DNA from: Podocnemis expansa
Lineage: Eukaryota; Chordata; Testudines; Podocnemididae
Direction: 5' to 3'
DNA length: 64,000 nt
Assembly: GCA_007922195.1 (NCBI GenBank)
Contig: ML681992.1
Coordinates: 2,226,975 to 2,290,974 of the forward strand
Both the position numbers and the translations under genes were made by a program. Below, one piece after another: positions 33,953-46,431 of the stretch. The notes beneath the pieces were generated by a model that saw nothing but the letters and a program-made list of their open reading frames with translations, ran no database searches and was not told where the DNA came from. Position 1 is the first letter of the stretch, and each line of letters begins with the position of its first letter.

Positions 33953-34472
33953 CAGGGGCATTGCTGGCTCCGGGCACACAGGGCACAAGCCCCAAATCTC
34001 GGCACCCGTGCCCCGGGTCTGGCGGGGCCCCGTCCCTCCTGGTCTCTGTCCTGATGGGGCTGGAGATCCGGGGCCCAGCCGCCTGCGGTGGTGGCAGCCC
34101 TGTCCCCGGCCAGGGATCTGGGGCTCAGCCACTGCATCGGCCCCATAGGCCACTCCTGGCCCCATCCCCGGCTGGGGATACAGGGCCCAGCTGCCCATGG
34201 CTGCAGCAGCCCCATCCCTGTAGGGGGATCCAGGGTCTGGCCTCCCGCGGCCACAGCAGCCGCATCCCCAGCTGCAGATCTGGGGCTCAGCCACCTGCAG
34301 CCACGGTGGCCCCATCCTCAGCCGGGGATCTTGGGGCTCTGCTGCCCGCAGCCACGGAGGCCACTCCTGGCCTGTCTGCGGCCAGGGCCGGAGCCTCTGA
34401 CCAGGGGCATGGCCTCCTGGTGGGGGGCCTGGCTGGTGTCCCGGGTGCTTCCCTGGGGCAATGATGCCCCTG
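33953..34472. mobile_element. GC-rich hAT MITE, copy 3, exact TSD
   Basis: It begins CAGGGGCATTGCTGGCTCC and ends AATGATGCCCCTG. GAGTGGAT flanks it at 33945-33952 and 34473-34480. It is the longest of the four copies (520 bp) and carries at least five GGCCCCATCCC..GGGGAT(C) units of about 55-60 bp. Confidence 0.92.
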
Positions 34473-34639
34473 GAGTGGATACAGCCTGAAGTCTGGTCTT
34501 CATTAGGAAATAAAGTCATTGTATATTGGTCAGGGAGTGAAAAATCCACACCTGAGAACAGCCCATTTAAATCAGCTTAAGTCCTTGTGTAGATAGCAGT
34601 TCTATGACGACAGAAGAAGAAGCTCTGCAGAAATAAGAC

Positions 34640-35125
34640 CTAATGGTTAAAGTGGACAAGATGTTGGATAGAAGTCAACAATGTGCACTTATTGCTAAAA
34701 ATGCTAAAGGCATATTGGGATGTATTAGTATAGATATTGCCAGCAGATTGAAGGCAGTGATTATTCCCCTCTATTTGGCACTAGTGAGGCTATATCTGGA
34801 ATAATGTGTCTAATTTTGTGACCCCCAGCACAAAAAAGATGTGGACAAATGGGAGAGAATCCATCAAAGAGCATAGAAAATGATTCAAGGGCTGTGGCAC
34901 ATGACTTTTGAGGAGAAGCTGATGGAACTGGGTTTATTTAGTCTGCAGAAGAGAAGAGTAAGGAGTGATTTGATCATCTCTAAGCTACCTAAAGGGGATG
35001 CGTCCAAAGAGGATGGAACTAGGCTGTTCTCAGTGGTGATAAAAGACAAAATAAAGAACAATGATCTCAAGCTGCTGTGGGAAAGTTTGTGTTGCATATT
35101 GAGAATTTTTTTTCAATGTGAGGTG
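34640..35125 (+). pseudogene. CR1-type LINE pol fragment
   Basis: The plus strand encodes VDKMLDRSQQCALIAKNAKG, then after frameshifts and stops GLWHMTFEEKLMELGLFSLQ and DLIISKLPKGDASKEDG (frame 34880-35158). These correspond to the CR1 C-terminal pol segment also seen on the minus strand at 4672-5118. It is strongly diverged, so it is an old copy. Confidence 0.85.
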
Positions 35126-35169
35126 ACAAAGAAGTGTAATGGGTATACAGTTAGGTAGGCATTAGGGTG

Positions 35170-36478
35170 GATGAGGAGAGTTAAAGATTTAAACTTTGGG
35201 TTTAGGTACCTAATGTGGCATTGGGGTGACTAAATCTTTTTGTGGAGCTAGCCCCAACATTCTTCGAAAGCTTTCATTAGTTGTTGAGCCCTTAACTAAG
35301 AAAAAGAGTAGACATTTAAGAAGCTTTCCTTCTCTCTAGAATGAAACAGCCAAGAATTGTTCAGTAATAATAATTAAAATATCTAACAAAAGAACATAGA
35401 GCCAGATGTAACAATTAATTCAAGATATATTCCTACTGCGAGTGTAAGGCAAGCATAAATCATATTGCTTTTGTTTTTATATCTTGCCGGCACAACTACC
35501 ATAAGTCAATTTCATCTGTCTTCCTCATTTGCATCTGGTTTTCTGTTTTGGCTGAAACAGAAATTGTTGCATTGTTTGAAGAGTTTATTGCCCTCGATAA
35601 GTTTTATTAAAGCTGTCTGTTCTGCATTCATAATAGAGGCTATGTAACATAAACCTAATTGTGATCACAGTGAGGACAAATAAGTTAAATAGTGAGGTGT
35701 GTGTGTGTGGAAGGGGTAAACATATATGTAGCATTTCCTAGTGGATCATCAGAAGACATTGTTTTTTTTGTTTGTTTGTTTGTTTGTTTTTTAAATTTTG
35801 CATATTTTGTATACCGTTCATAAAAATTGCAAATATTACATACCAGACATACAAATACTTTTCAGGTTCCTGATTTACTCAGGTTTTCTGCTTGCCTTTC
35901 ATCCTATAGTATATAGAATTTTCTTAAAGACTTTTTCCTACCATGTAAGACATTTAAAGGAAAAACAGGGGCTGAATGGAATAATACAAAATAAATATGC
36001 ATGAATTTTATACCATTTGGATGCATAAAGTCAAAATTTGCCTAAAAATCAGCCCTCCCAAAAGCTATATGGCTGGATCATTAAAAATCGAAAGCTGTAC
36101 TATGCTGAAAACAAGTTAGTTGGAGGATGGGAGTTGAGTAGAAACAGGACTACTTTTCAAGCTGTTAGGAGCACAAGTGCTCAGGTGACTGCAACTGTCA
36201 CTAGCAATTGGAAAGTCTGGATTTCAAATATCTGACTTGAAACTAAACCTATATTCCATCACATTTTTAAAAGTGATTAGGGTTTTGATTACAAAAAGAA
36301 ACTAAACACCAATCCCTTTTTTTAAAAAAAAGAAATAAAACAACATGATAAATTGGCTTACATAATGGGGTTCCCAGGGAGCTGTTCTGTATGGAAAGAC
36401 TCTGCACTAACCCTCAGCTAAACCGGAAGTAATCTCATAACCTTTTATCACAGGAAATATGATATTGTGCTTATGGCA
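35170..36478. other. No gene seen; TTTG microsatellite
   Basis: AT-rich DNA. A (TTTG)n tract lies at about 35761-35790. Short frames (35465-35647, 35798-36004) lack motifs. Confidence 0.5.
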
Positions 36479-37450
36479 GTGTGACATTCTATGCCCTTCC
36501 ATCCCCCCCATAATGTGATCTGTGTCTCTTTCCTGTTCATCCTTACAGCGTAACTGTGGGTTGGCTAATGTGAACTGTGACGTGTGGTGCGTATGGTGTT
36601 TCTGGAATGCTAATGGAATGCTCTGTATTAATGTTATGGTAGCATGTTTCCTGCACCTTCATATATGTGTACAGAGATAAAACATATCTTCAAATGTATT
36701 TCAAATGACTCAGGTAGAGGCAGGCAATCAGAACTCATGTTTCACACACCCAGCAAAGGTATGCATACAAGAACAGTGGGCTAGCTAAGCATTTGTGACA
36801 CCTTAATACATGAGGTGGCAGATCATTCACTCTGCTTTCTGTCCAGGGCCAGTCACCCAACTCCATGGGTGGGTGAGAAAGATTAGATGAAAAGAAAACA
36901 TTCCTTTGACTGGAGATTTTGCAGTGGATTCCACCAGGGACTGATACCTATTCACACAGTAAGGAGAATTTGGCCACAAAACTATCAGTAGCCTATGTGA
37001 GTAAGCTAGACGTGGACTGTAATGGGTATCTTCATTTAGAATGTGAGTTATCTTGTATTTAGTTGTGGTTGTCTCCTGGACTAAGTATCTGATTTTAGAT
37101 TGATTTGACATATACTCACTTCAAATCATGTTTTTATCCAATAAACTTTTGTGATTTTTTTTTTAACTAAACTTGTGAAAGGTTGAATGGGTAAGTGTGA
37201 ACATCTGACTTAATGCAAAAGCTAATGCGTATCAATTTCTGATGTAAATGAGCTTAAGATGCCCTGTGGGCATGCATGGAACCTTGCAAGACAAAAGTTA
37301 CTTGAGCTGTATTGGAGGCGTTCACTGGGAGACCATATCATGGGTGGGTAGGAAGAGCACACTTCCCCTGCCTGAGAGACCAATTACACTCTGGTGGCTG
37401 GATGTGAGCTGATCCAGGAGTTGGGGGGTTCACACAGCAAGGTAGGCTAA
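36479..37450 (+). repeat. LTR-like block, plus strand
   Basis: Starting near GTGTGACATTCTATGCCC, it has a GTTTCCTGCACCTTCATATA patch that recurs near 51866, AATAAA at 37140-37145, and a downstream GAGCTGATCCAGGAGTTGG shared with 6757 and 52590. The order suggests LTR plus leader. Ends and TSD are unresolved. Confidence 0.4.
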
Positions 37451-37529
37451 CTCTAGATCTTGGAGTGAAGAATTGGGGAGTAAAGCAGCATACCAGTCCA
37501 GACTGCAGGCAGGGAACATCACAGGGAGT

Positions 37530-37690
37530 GACCTGTAGCTCAGGACATTTGGGTACAATTCCTGATTCTGACACAGACTTTCTGGGTAATTGGCAACACA
37601 TGATTTCTCTGTGCCTCATTTCTGTGTATATACATTTGGAATAATATTTTCATCATCTGTCCTGTCTGTTGAGAACTGAATTGTGAAAAG
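37530..37690 (+). repeat. MIR-type SINE fragment
   Basis: Landmarks are ATTCTGACACAGACTTTCTG, GGTAATTGGCAACACATG, TTCTCTGTGCCTCATTTCTG, in MIR order. Confidence 0.55.
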
Positions 37691-37699
37691 ACACATAAA

Positions 37700-37750
37700 T
37701 TCTTTAGTTTAAAGCCAGAAGGGACCATTAGATCAGCTAGTTTGATGTCC
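37700..37750 (-). repeat. CR1-like 3'-end fragment
   Basis: AAAGCCAGAAGGGACCATTA followed by GATCAGCTAGTTTGATGTCC resembles the CR1 3' end also seen at 62490. Confidence 0.45.
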
Positions 37751-38619
37751 AGTATAGGAACGTGCTTAATATTGTGAACTATGAGTAGTCCATTTGGGTG
37801 CAGATTTTAAATACACTTATGTCCCATTTTCAAAAGTGACAAACATTCAGGAGCTTAAGTACCACTGACTTCTAATAAGATTTAGGTTCTTACGGGGTAG
37901 CTTTTCAAATTAATTGAGGCACCTAAAGATACAGATAGGTGTCTGTTGGAATTCACATAAACACATAAAATGTTCAGTGCCAAACTCTCATTAACTTTCA
38001 AAGAATGGAACTCAGATTCCTAAATCTTTTAGGCATTTCAAGAATTATACCAAATAGGACCATTCAGTGTGTAGAGTTAACCAACATTCAAGTCTTTACA
38101 TGACTGAGAATTAAGTGATAAGCTTTTAGGGACAGAAAAATTTTCTCATTATGAATACAAGGCTAGATTCACAAAGGAACTTAGCTGTTAGGATGCCAAT
38201 CCATAGTAAATTGCAAAGCATGAGTTACTTTTACATAATCTTTTTACAATGAATGAAGGGAGATAGATGCCTAAGAAGAGAAGTCACAAAAGCCAACACA
38301 GCAGGACTAGACTACTCGCTGCCTAAACTAAAGTGAGATATAACAGAGATGGGTTTGTCCCAAACTCTGTCCCTCACAGGGAGTTCATCACCTAAATCCA
38401 AGTGGGAGGGTGGATCCTATGTCTGGCTGGATTCCTAGTCGTGAAACTCCCCTGGAATTAACTGCCTATGGTGACATTTCTGACAAAAGCATCCGTCATG
38501 ACTGTTTTGCTAGTCATTAGGGACTTCACCCAGGATGTTGCAGACCCTACTTAAAGTCTCCCTTCCAGCCAAGGAGGGGAAGGGATCAAACACCTTTCCA
38601 GAGAGTGTCTTAGACATTT
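37751..38619. other. No gene seen
   Basis: AT-rich with no recognised repeats. Confidence 0.45.
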
Positions 38620-38627
38620 AATTAGGG

Positions 38628-38815
38628 CAGGGCTTCTTAACCTATGGGTCATGACCCAAAAATGGGTCGTCATGCAGTTGAGGATGGGTCGTCATGATCC
38701 TCTTTAATAAATTGAAAAAGGAAATACATTATTAATTCAAAACTGCACCATGGGTCGTGAAGCTGACTCGCAAAACTTAATCAGGGTCCTTGCCAATAAC
38801 GGTTAAAACCCCCTG
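38628..38815. mobile_element. hAT MITE, 188 bp, exact TSD
   Basis: It begins CAGGGCTTCTTAACC and ends GGTTAAAACCCCCTG. AATTAGGG flanks it at 38620-38627 and 38816-38823. The interior repeats ATGGGTCGTCATG. Confidence 0.93.
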
Positions 38816-39289
38816 AATTAGGGGATACTTGTGGAGGAGCAGTCCCCTCAATCTCTTCTGTTGAAACTGTTCCACTTCAAGTAAATGCTTAAGAAGTCAT
38901 TAGGCCAATGAGAGAGATATCATAAGTATCAATGTGATTTCTGAGGGTTAAACATAGCATAAGGAAAACCCAGAATCCAGTCCCCCTACTCCACTGACTG
39001 TCTCTTTATCGACAGTGAAACAGTTCAGTAGGAGATAATAAGAGAGCTCCACACCAGAATATCCTATGCTCAGTGATTAAGGAACTAACTGGAGATCCTT
39101 TTGTGAGTTTTTTCTCCTTCTCAGGGAGAAAGGAGACTTGAACTGTCAGGGAAGGAGGACCTCTCACATCTTGGTGAGCACCATAATCACAAGACTAAAA
39201 GTTATCAGAGAGGTAACACACATTTAATTCTCAGTCTTTTCTGTGGAGATAACTTACCTTCAGGGATGAATCTGAGTATTAGTGAAGCA

Positions 39290-40145
39290 ATGCCTATCTC
39301 CCCCTACTACCCAGTTTATGCATTGCACTAGGTGTGACCCAGACCTACTGGAATAACCACCTGAATATGCAAAGATCAGGGCAAGCTGCAAAAAGGAGAG
39401 CACTGGTGAGTACCTAGAGATAAACTCCCCAACCAGTCACAAACAATGCTTCTGATCCCCCACACTGGACATCAAGAAGCCACCATAAAACAGACCCAGC
39501 TCCTTTTTCTGCATTCCAGTCACTGGTCTCCAGTACAGACACTAGGTCTTTTAAAGAAATAGATTCTTTTGATCCCAAAGGGTCAGCCACATCATCCAGA
39601 ACAATATAGGCTTGGATCTTACCCAAAATACTACGCTGCCAGCCAATTCTTTAGTAACTAAAACTAAAGGTTTAATATGAAAAGAAAAGAAACAAAATGA
39701 GAACAGTTATCGAGTCAAAGTGGATCACATACATGGAAATGATTTAGAGTCCATGGAAGATAAGTCCTTGTTTCACAGCTTTACTTGTTAGAAATCCAGT
39801 TTTAAGGAATAGAGGCCAAATAGTCCAGGTGTAGAGTTTGTCCTAATTGTCCCATGAGGATTAGTAGGGTGATTTCCAGGCCAGGGCTGGCTGGGATCTC
39901 AATCCTGTGGCCCAAACTTTCCCTGAGAAGCTTGGACAGATGTGAGATAAAGGGATTATGTTCTCCACTCCCTTTTATAGATATAGCTAGGTGGGCATTC
40001 ACAGGTCATTTCTTGGGTTTTGATGATAGTTCTCAGGTACTTAAATGGAGAATAGTAATGTATATTGTCTTTTTGAAGTAAAAGCTTCACCTCCTGGGCA
40101 CCACAGGTAATTAGCTGCATTAGCACCGTTAACAGTTTACATTGG
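39290..40145 (-). repeat. LTR-like block, minus strand
   Basis: On the minus strand: TATAAAAG (RC of about 39973-39980), an ATTAAA polyadenylation variant (RC of 39671-39676), followed by CTAAAGAATTGGCTGGCAGC. This is the order of an LTR with leader. No internal retroelement protein was found. Confidence 0.45.
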
Positions 40146-40174
40146 TACATCAAAGGTCCACCTAGATGTTAATT

Positions 40175-40245
40175 TCAAAGGGACAGCTGTGTTAGTCTAG
40201 TAAAGCAAAAAAATCAAGGAGCTTTGTGGCACTTAAAAGCTAACA
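40175..40245 (-). mobile_element. PLE 3'-end fragment
   Basis: The reverse complement shows the end TAGACTAACACAGCTGTCCC and TTAAGTGCCACAAAGCTCC, as at the 3' ends of the complete PLEs. Confidence 0.65.
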
Positions 40246-40499
40246 GAATAATGTTCCCTTTCAACTCTTTCCAACAGGACAATAGTGACAGACAGGGAAG
40301 CAGTTCATTTACCTTGCTATCTTCTAAAAGAATATATGTAACTTTCATTAAGAAATCACTATTTATACACATGCATATCAAAGCCATAGCCTACTCATTA
40401 CCATTGTACTTTCCTATAATATGCCATCAAAGGTTAGATTTGGGTCATGTACAAGATGGCTTGACCTTTTCAGGCCTAGCATGACACTAGTATTTAGGT

Positions 40500-40687
40500 C
40501 AGGGGTCTCAAACTCAAGTCATAATGAGGGTCGCATGAGGACTAGAACTTTAGGCCAAGGGCCACACCACTGCAACCTTTTCATACAACAATATTGCAAA
40601 TATTGGTAATGATAGAGTCTTTGGGGGCCCCAGGAAATAGCTTTAGGGGTCGCATGTGGCCCATGGGCCATGTGTTTGAGGCCCCTG
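40500..40687. mobile_element. hAT MITE, 188 bp
   Basis: It begins CAGGGGTCTCAAACTCAAG and ends TGTTTGAGGCCCCTG, an inverted repeat typical of hAT. A TSD could not be recognised, so the flanks may have decayed. Confidence 0.75.
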
Positions 40688-40689
40688 TC

Positions 40690-41427
40690 TAGAATGAAGC
40701 AGCAGCGTGAAGGCCCAGAGACAGAAATATAGGTGTTTCAGAACATATTATTGTGGAAATTTAAGTACAGAGGGAACATTTTAAAAGCAAAAAATTATTC
40801 TTTTTCCAGTTTTGATTTTTGTTTCTTATGGTGAAAACTGAGAGCATTGCAACTGAAGAGAGAGAAGGTCAAAGGATAATTTCAGTTTGCAGCATTCACT
40901 GTGAGTCCCATCTTTGTGATAAGTATCTCTTGCATACTCTGGGGAGATCTTGGAAAGAAAAGAAAGGAGCTCATGGAGGCATTGGTGGTTGGGGTCTGGG
41001 GCAGAAAGTGAGACATCATTCAGTTGGAGAATCAAAAGTACTCCAAACAATCAGTTAGCAAAGTTTAATATTGTCTTTTTGTTTCTGTTCTTCTTAGCTG
41101 GTGTTTGATTTTCACACTTGAATGCTCTATTAATAAATTAAAATAGTTTTGTGAATGTTACTGGGGTGGGAACAGCATGACTTGATAGTGACTTGATAGA
41201 ACTGTTTTTAAAGTTCATGTTTGCAGGGGGCAGAGAAGGATTATTACAAGAAAAATTAGGCATCTTCTGATTCAAAAAGGAAGCAGACTGGATCAAACTG
41301 TGTTATGCAGAAATGGAAGCAGTATTCAAAGTACTTCTATTGAGCCCAAACCATCCGATATACCAGAGAATTACAACATCACAGGCTTCATTCATTGGAC
41401 AAACTGGATGCATACAGAGGCAGAATT
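40690..41427. other. No gene seen
   Basis: AT-rich DNA without recognised motifs. Confidence 0.45.
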
Positions 41428-43316
41428 AACTAATTGCGTGATTTTTTAAATACTTTTCTTTTTTGATATTGTTTTCTGGGTAAATATTTTTAAACTTGGC
41501 AACATAAATTGATCAACAGCAAGTCTACAATGAACTACAGATAAGTGATGATAATCTAGTAATTTAAACTTGAAAAGCAATTGCAAATTATTTAAAAAAA
41601 ATCACCTGGCATTTCCAGGTATTGTAATATATTTCTATTCTGAAAATTAAATAAGAATCATCAGAAATGACTGAAAATTGACACAAGTGTTACATCCAAA
41701 ACCACTGACTGATGTCAAAAGGTTATTTAAAAAAAAACCCAAAAAAACCCTTTATTAATTTTAAAGAATGTTACAAGTACTTATTATGGATCATGGTTCA
41801 TTTTCAGCATGCAAAATTATTTAGACTTAGGATAGACACCACTACTGAAAACTGGCATTAGGAAAAAAAAAATCCTTAAGTCCATTCAACAAGTGTGCCT
41901 GCGACATCAATATGTCATCTGTTTGCAGAAGGAACTGCTAGTACATTTATTTTATACGAAAATTTTAAATATAACTAAGTCAATTACCAAGATAATTTAC
42001 ATTCACTGCAAAGTTCAATAGCAGCACTATACTTCCACTGATTCAACATTCAACATGTATTAATTCTTCTTTGTTGTATACCAGTAGTCAAAATTCATTT
42101 ATATTTCAGTGCAGTCTTCATGAATGACTCTATAAGTATCTGAGCCCATTAGACAAGAGAATAATTGTTGTGAAAGGCTGAGGATGGGAAAATTGTGTTG
42201 TAAACTTTCCGAAAAAACTCTCTCACCAGTAAAGATCTTACTTTGTATTATAAAAACCAAATAATGACATTTAGAACTTATACAGGGACTGATCCCAAAC
42301 TGAATAAAATCAGTGGGATTTTTTCCATAGTATCTTCTGTGCAGGGACTCCGAAGCACTTACTGAAACAGGCTCTGATCTTGCACTTTATGCCCCCCTAA
42401 ATTCTCATTGATCTGTTGTGATTCTGAACAGTTGAAAAGGTGTCCCTGTGTATATGTCTTCACAGGATTAAGATGAGAGCAATGTTTTCCCTTACTATTA
42501 CTCTCATTTTAAAATTAATTGTGTCTGATTGTGTCCTCAGACCTTTTGTGTTCACTGTCCATGAGTATTTTAGTGAACAAGTCTACTGGCAGAAATCTTG
42601 GCAGGGAAGTGGGGGCATGGTCAGGGCCAGGGTGGAGTCGGGGGCAGAAGTGTGGCATGGTTGGGGAGAACAGAGAAGCAGCAGCATGGTAAGAGGCTGC
42701 AGCAAAGCAGAAAGGGGCTGGGGTAGGGAAGTATGACATGGTCAGAGAAGCCATAGCACGTTTAGATTTTCTCATAGGACCTAATGCAGTGTACTCATTG
42801 CTAAAATAAAATCATGTTTTACAAGTTCTAAACATGATGTGGAATACTAAAAAATGAAAATACAAAGGAGAGAAGTTTAAAACTGAACGTAGATTACTTT
42901 CAGTTTTTGGCACAACTTACTGCTGTGAAGCATCATATTCCACAATGAAATTCAAAACATTGTGCAATATTTAGAGATCAGCATCTCAGAGAGCTTTTAT
43001 CTACTGCATTGACAGGTTACTTTCCAGATTTAAAAAAAAAAAAAAAAATTGCCACAAGCCTGTAGTGTTCTACATCTAGCGACAGCTAAGTTTTTACTGT
43101 ATAGGCCTAGTTTCATGGTAACCTTAAATAATTATTGGTATTGACATTAGTAGGATCAATATTTGCCCCATTTTTACAATAAAATTAAAGTGCACAATGA
43201 ATTTTAAGCTTAGTAATTTTGGAGTAGGTAAAAATATGTGGTTATACAGTGAGGCTCTCAAAGTTTTAATAATTGACTTGTGTGGCTCTTGAGTTCCGTA
43301 AGTTTGGCCACCCCTG
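41428..43316 (+). mobile_element. hAT (GGCCAAAC family), left end missing
   Basis: It is collinear with 23437-25323 nearly throughout, including ATGGATCATGGTTC, AAACTGAACGTAGATTAC and the second GC-rich part (42590-42730). It ends AAGTTTGGCCACCCCTG. The first 380 bases and the left TIR of the 2272-bp copy are absent; sequence before 41420 is unrelated. Confidence 0.85.
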
Positions 43317-44339
43317 CTATATATGGTTGGCCTTAGTTTTAAGGGCTTTTTTTTTATCAGTGGTATTAATTATCCTCTCCTGCCTCTTCTAAAATCAGAT
43401 ACAATTTCTGTGCTTTAGTGGGTCACAGTAAATGATATGAATGAAATTACTAATTGTCTCAGTAGACAGAATTTAGAAGGGTAGAAGGGATCCAAATTTA
43501 TCTTTAAACATCACGTCATCTGTCAGACAGATATTGCCACAGGTACTGGACAAACCATTAGCCTATTACTAATTTTAGCTTGTTTTTATTTAGTTTGGCT
43601 TATTTTCTTGGGTCATTAGTGAGGGTTTTTGGTTTTTTTTTTTTTTTTTTTTGGTGGATTAAAACTCTATATCTCTCCACTTTCCTGAAAATATGAACTA
43701 TTATGTTTGGGGACCCCTATGCACTAGCTGCTAATATGCTTTAGCTGGTTCTTTTAACATTTACATATCCTGTAATATGAATGGCAGTAATTTGATATTT
43801 ATAAAGGTCACCTGACAATGCAATTATACTTAAGGTGGGGGAAATGCATTTATAAAAACCCATTGGACTTGTTTTTGCATGCTCAAAAGGTCCTACAAAT
43901 TTCATCTTCTGGGGTCAATTTGCCATCCTTGGTCTTTTCTCCAAAAGAAAATTTGAACAACATTTATTTTGAGTTCTGCTAAGGATTTTAAAAAAAGAGG
44001 ACATATTTTAAGTTACTGCTAGAAAAGAATGTGCAGCAATGTGCAGGCAAATTAACTAAAGCACTACTGGAGGAAAGATTTGGCTTGATGTTGTACTAAT
44101 TGTATGTTAGTAATCAATGGAATGCATTGTAAGTGCCAGCTGAAATCAGCAGCAATATTCAACACATCCAGGGGTTCCTTTCAACAATGCATACAAAATC
44201 AGCTTGATGCCCCCACACCCCGTAAACTTAGGCAATTATTCACCACCCCTACCTATGGTGCCTCTAGAGGCAATACTATCCCTCTTACAAGAACAAAGAG
44301 TGTGTAGAAAAGACACTTAATAAAAAGGGGGAAAGTAAC
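43317..44339. other. No gene seen; poly-T run
   Basis: AT-rich; a poly-T run lies near 43631-43652. AATAAAAAGG near 44320 might be LTR debris. Confidence 0.4.
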
Positions 44340-44347
44340 ACTGTGTT

Positions 44348-44858
44348 CAGGGCCATCCCTAGCGGGGTATGGGGCCCCATGCACATTGCCCTCTGAGGGC
44401 CCCATCACCCCCCCCAGCACTGGGGGGTGGGGCTGCCTGGCCCAGGGGAGGGGAAGACCCCTGTGGCATCCATCCGATACCAGGGGGCCTGGGCAAGCCA
44501 GACAAAATGACAGTCTGGCTCAGCACTCCCGATCCACCCCTCCCTCCTGCCACGTGCACTGCTTTTGGCTCTGTGCCAGAGCAGTGGGGAGGGGGTGGGA
44601 GGCAGCATGGCTGGGGGGGTAGTGATAGCAATTCCGTGCTGCCTCCCAGCCCCTCCCCACTGCTCCAGCACAGAGCCAAGAGCAGCTCATGTGGCAGGGA
44701 GGGGGGTGGCTGAACCGGCAGCGCTGAACCGAGCCACCTTTTTGGCTAGCTCGCCTGGTCCCCAGCATGGGGGGGGGCAGCAGTGCAGTTGCATGGGGCA
44801 CCCTAAGCATGCAGCCCTTGGCAGCTGCCCCCATCGCCCTACCCTAAGGATGGCCCTC
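44348..44858. mobile_element. hAT MITE, ~511 bp, GC-rich
   Basis: It begins CAGGGCCATCCCTAGCGGGG and ends CCTAAGGATGGCCCTC. Flanks ACTGTGTT (44340-44347) and CCTGCATT (44859-44866) differ at three sites, two of them explained by decay of one CpG. The interior includes a long imperfect inverted repeat around CTCCCCACTGCTC, giving frames on both strands. Confidence 0.75.
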
Positions 44859-44866
44859 CCTGCATT

Positions 44867-46031
44867 AACTTGGGAACATGCCATAGACATGATTCATTTG
44901 TATTAAGCCATGAACAAAGCATCCGCCCCAGAAAACATGGGACATTGCCTTTTCTGCAGGTTCTTAAATTCAGAAACAAGAAGTTCCTTTAATGTGCCCT
45001 TCCTTCCACAGTATGCCACTCATAGCTGTTGATCATACTCAAGGCAACCCTAGAGTCTAGAGGTGCAGTACAGAGTTTACTTCCCAACCTGGTTCTGGAT
45101 GAAGAGGAAAAAAAGGCACCTTGCTCACTTCACTGTCCAGCCACTATGTTCCAGTTGCCCTGCCAGCCACCCTCCTTGCCACTCACTGCTTGCAGGCCAC
45201 CCTGCCAGCTACTCTTGCCGAGTGTCACCTTCCACTACCCCCTGTTTCTCCACTATGACCTCAGGAGTTGGTCTCTTGAAATTCCACAGAGCTCTCTGGT
45301 TCTCAGCCAGTTTGTCTCTTAGGGATTGTCATCTCTTGGTGGGTGAACCTCAGTACTGACTCTGGGCAGGAGCACTGTCCCACAGTAGGTGATTTCAGCT
45401 CTAGTGAGCATGCAACAAAACTAAAGACAGCTAGTGGAATTTTAACTAGCTCTATCTTTGAGCAGTATGAGAGAAAGATTAAACCATGGCTGGGGCTCAA
45501 AGACCCAGGCCACATTTCCATCTGTCTCCACCCTTATCAACCTCTGCAGTGCTCTGGCATCTGACCCCTTGCTTATCCAGTTCAGTTCAGATGATAGTGA
45601 CCTATCAATCAGAACTGGCTAAGGACAGTTCTGTTACCCTTTGCTCATACAAAAAGAAGAACAGCATTTCATTACCCCTACATTTAACACTAAAGTGATT
45701 TGTAACCCAACACCAACTAAAGGGATCATTTGGGCACAGCAGCCCCATCATGCTGAACACCTAAGCACATTGGCTGTGTTTATGCAAATACCAGCTTAGC
45801 GGGAGAGATTCCATTCCACCTCTGCTTACTGAAGGTTTGGGTGAATTGGAAGTAGCTGCTACTGCTTTGCAACATTTATTGCTAAGGAGTCACACTGGCA
45901 TAAAGGAATTGTAACAGAATGTAGAATCAAGCCCATTATTATACTGGGATTTTTTATCACTTTGCAAGGGAATTATTTCCACAAATTATGCTCCAAAATG
46001 AACAGACAACACTTTCTACCCTGAATCTCTA
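44867..46031. other. No gene seen
   Basis: Mixed composition, without recognised gene or repeat. Frames 45029-45564 overlap on both strands and lack motifs. Confidence 0.4.
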
Positions 46032-46039
46032 TATTATGT

Positions 46040-46423
46040 AAGGGGTTGGCAACCTTTTCTGACTCCTGTGACAGCCCCTCCTGCCCAACCCTCAGCAGTT
46101 GCCAGCAGCTCCTCTCCATTACGACATGAGGGGGCAGAGCCAGGAGTGGAGAGGAACCATCTTGTAAAAAGCTCCTGTGGCTCCAGGCCCTTCTGGGGGC
46201 TGGGGCCAGGAGAAGAAAAGACCTGCCCCACATGCAGCTCTTGTGGCTGGACCCCTGCTGGAGGGTGGGGCCAGAAGAGGAAAAAAGTGGGGCCACTAGG
46301 GGAGCACAGCTGCAGCACTTCCAGCCATATAGAGTGGTGCAGTAGGGCCAGGAGCCCTGTGTGCCACTCAGAATGGGCATATGTACCATCTGTGGTGTTT
46401 TTGCCTTGGATTGCTGACTCCTG
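46040..46423. mobile_element. hAT MITE, 384 bp
   Basis: The left end reads AAGGGGTTGGCAACCTTT (the first C replaced by A) and the right end GGATTGCTGACTCCTG. TATTATGT (46032-46039) and TACTATAT (46424-46431) form a TSD with two transitions. Confidence 0.7.
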
Positions 46424-46431
46424 TACTATAT

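Noticed and set aside
33891..34549. 189- and 204-codon frames
   Set aside because: They run through GC-rich hAT copy 3; the repeated PSPAGD/GDGAA-like peptides mirror the DNA units.
44359..44906. Six overlapping frames around 44.4-44.9 kb
   Set aside because: They coincide with a GC-rich hAT MITE containing an internal inverted repeat.
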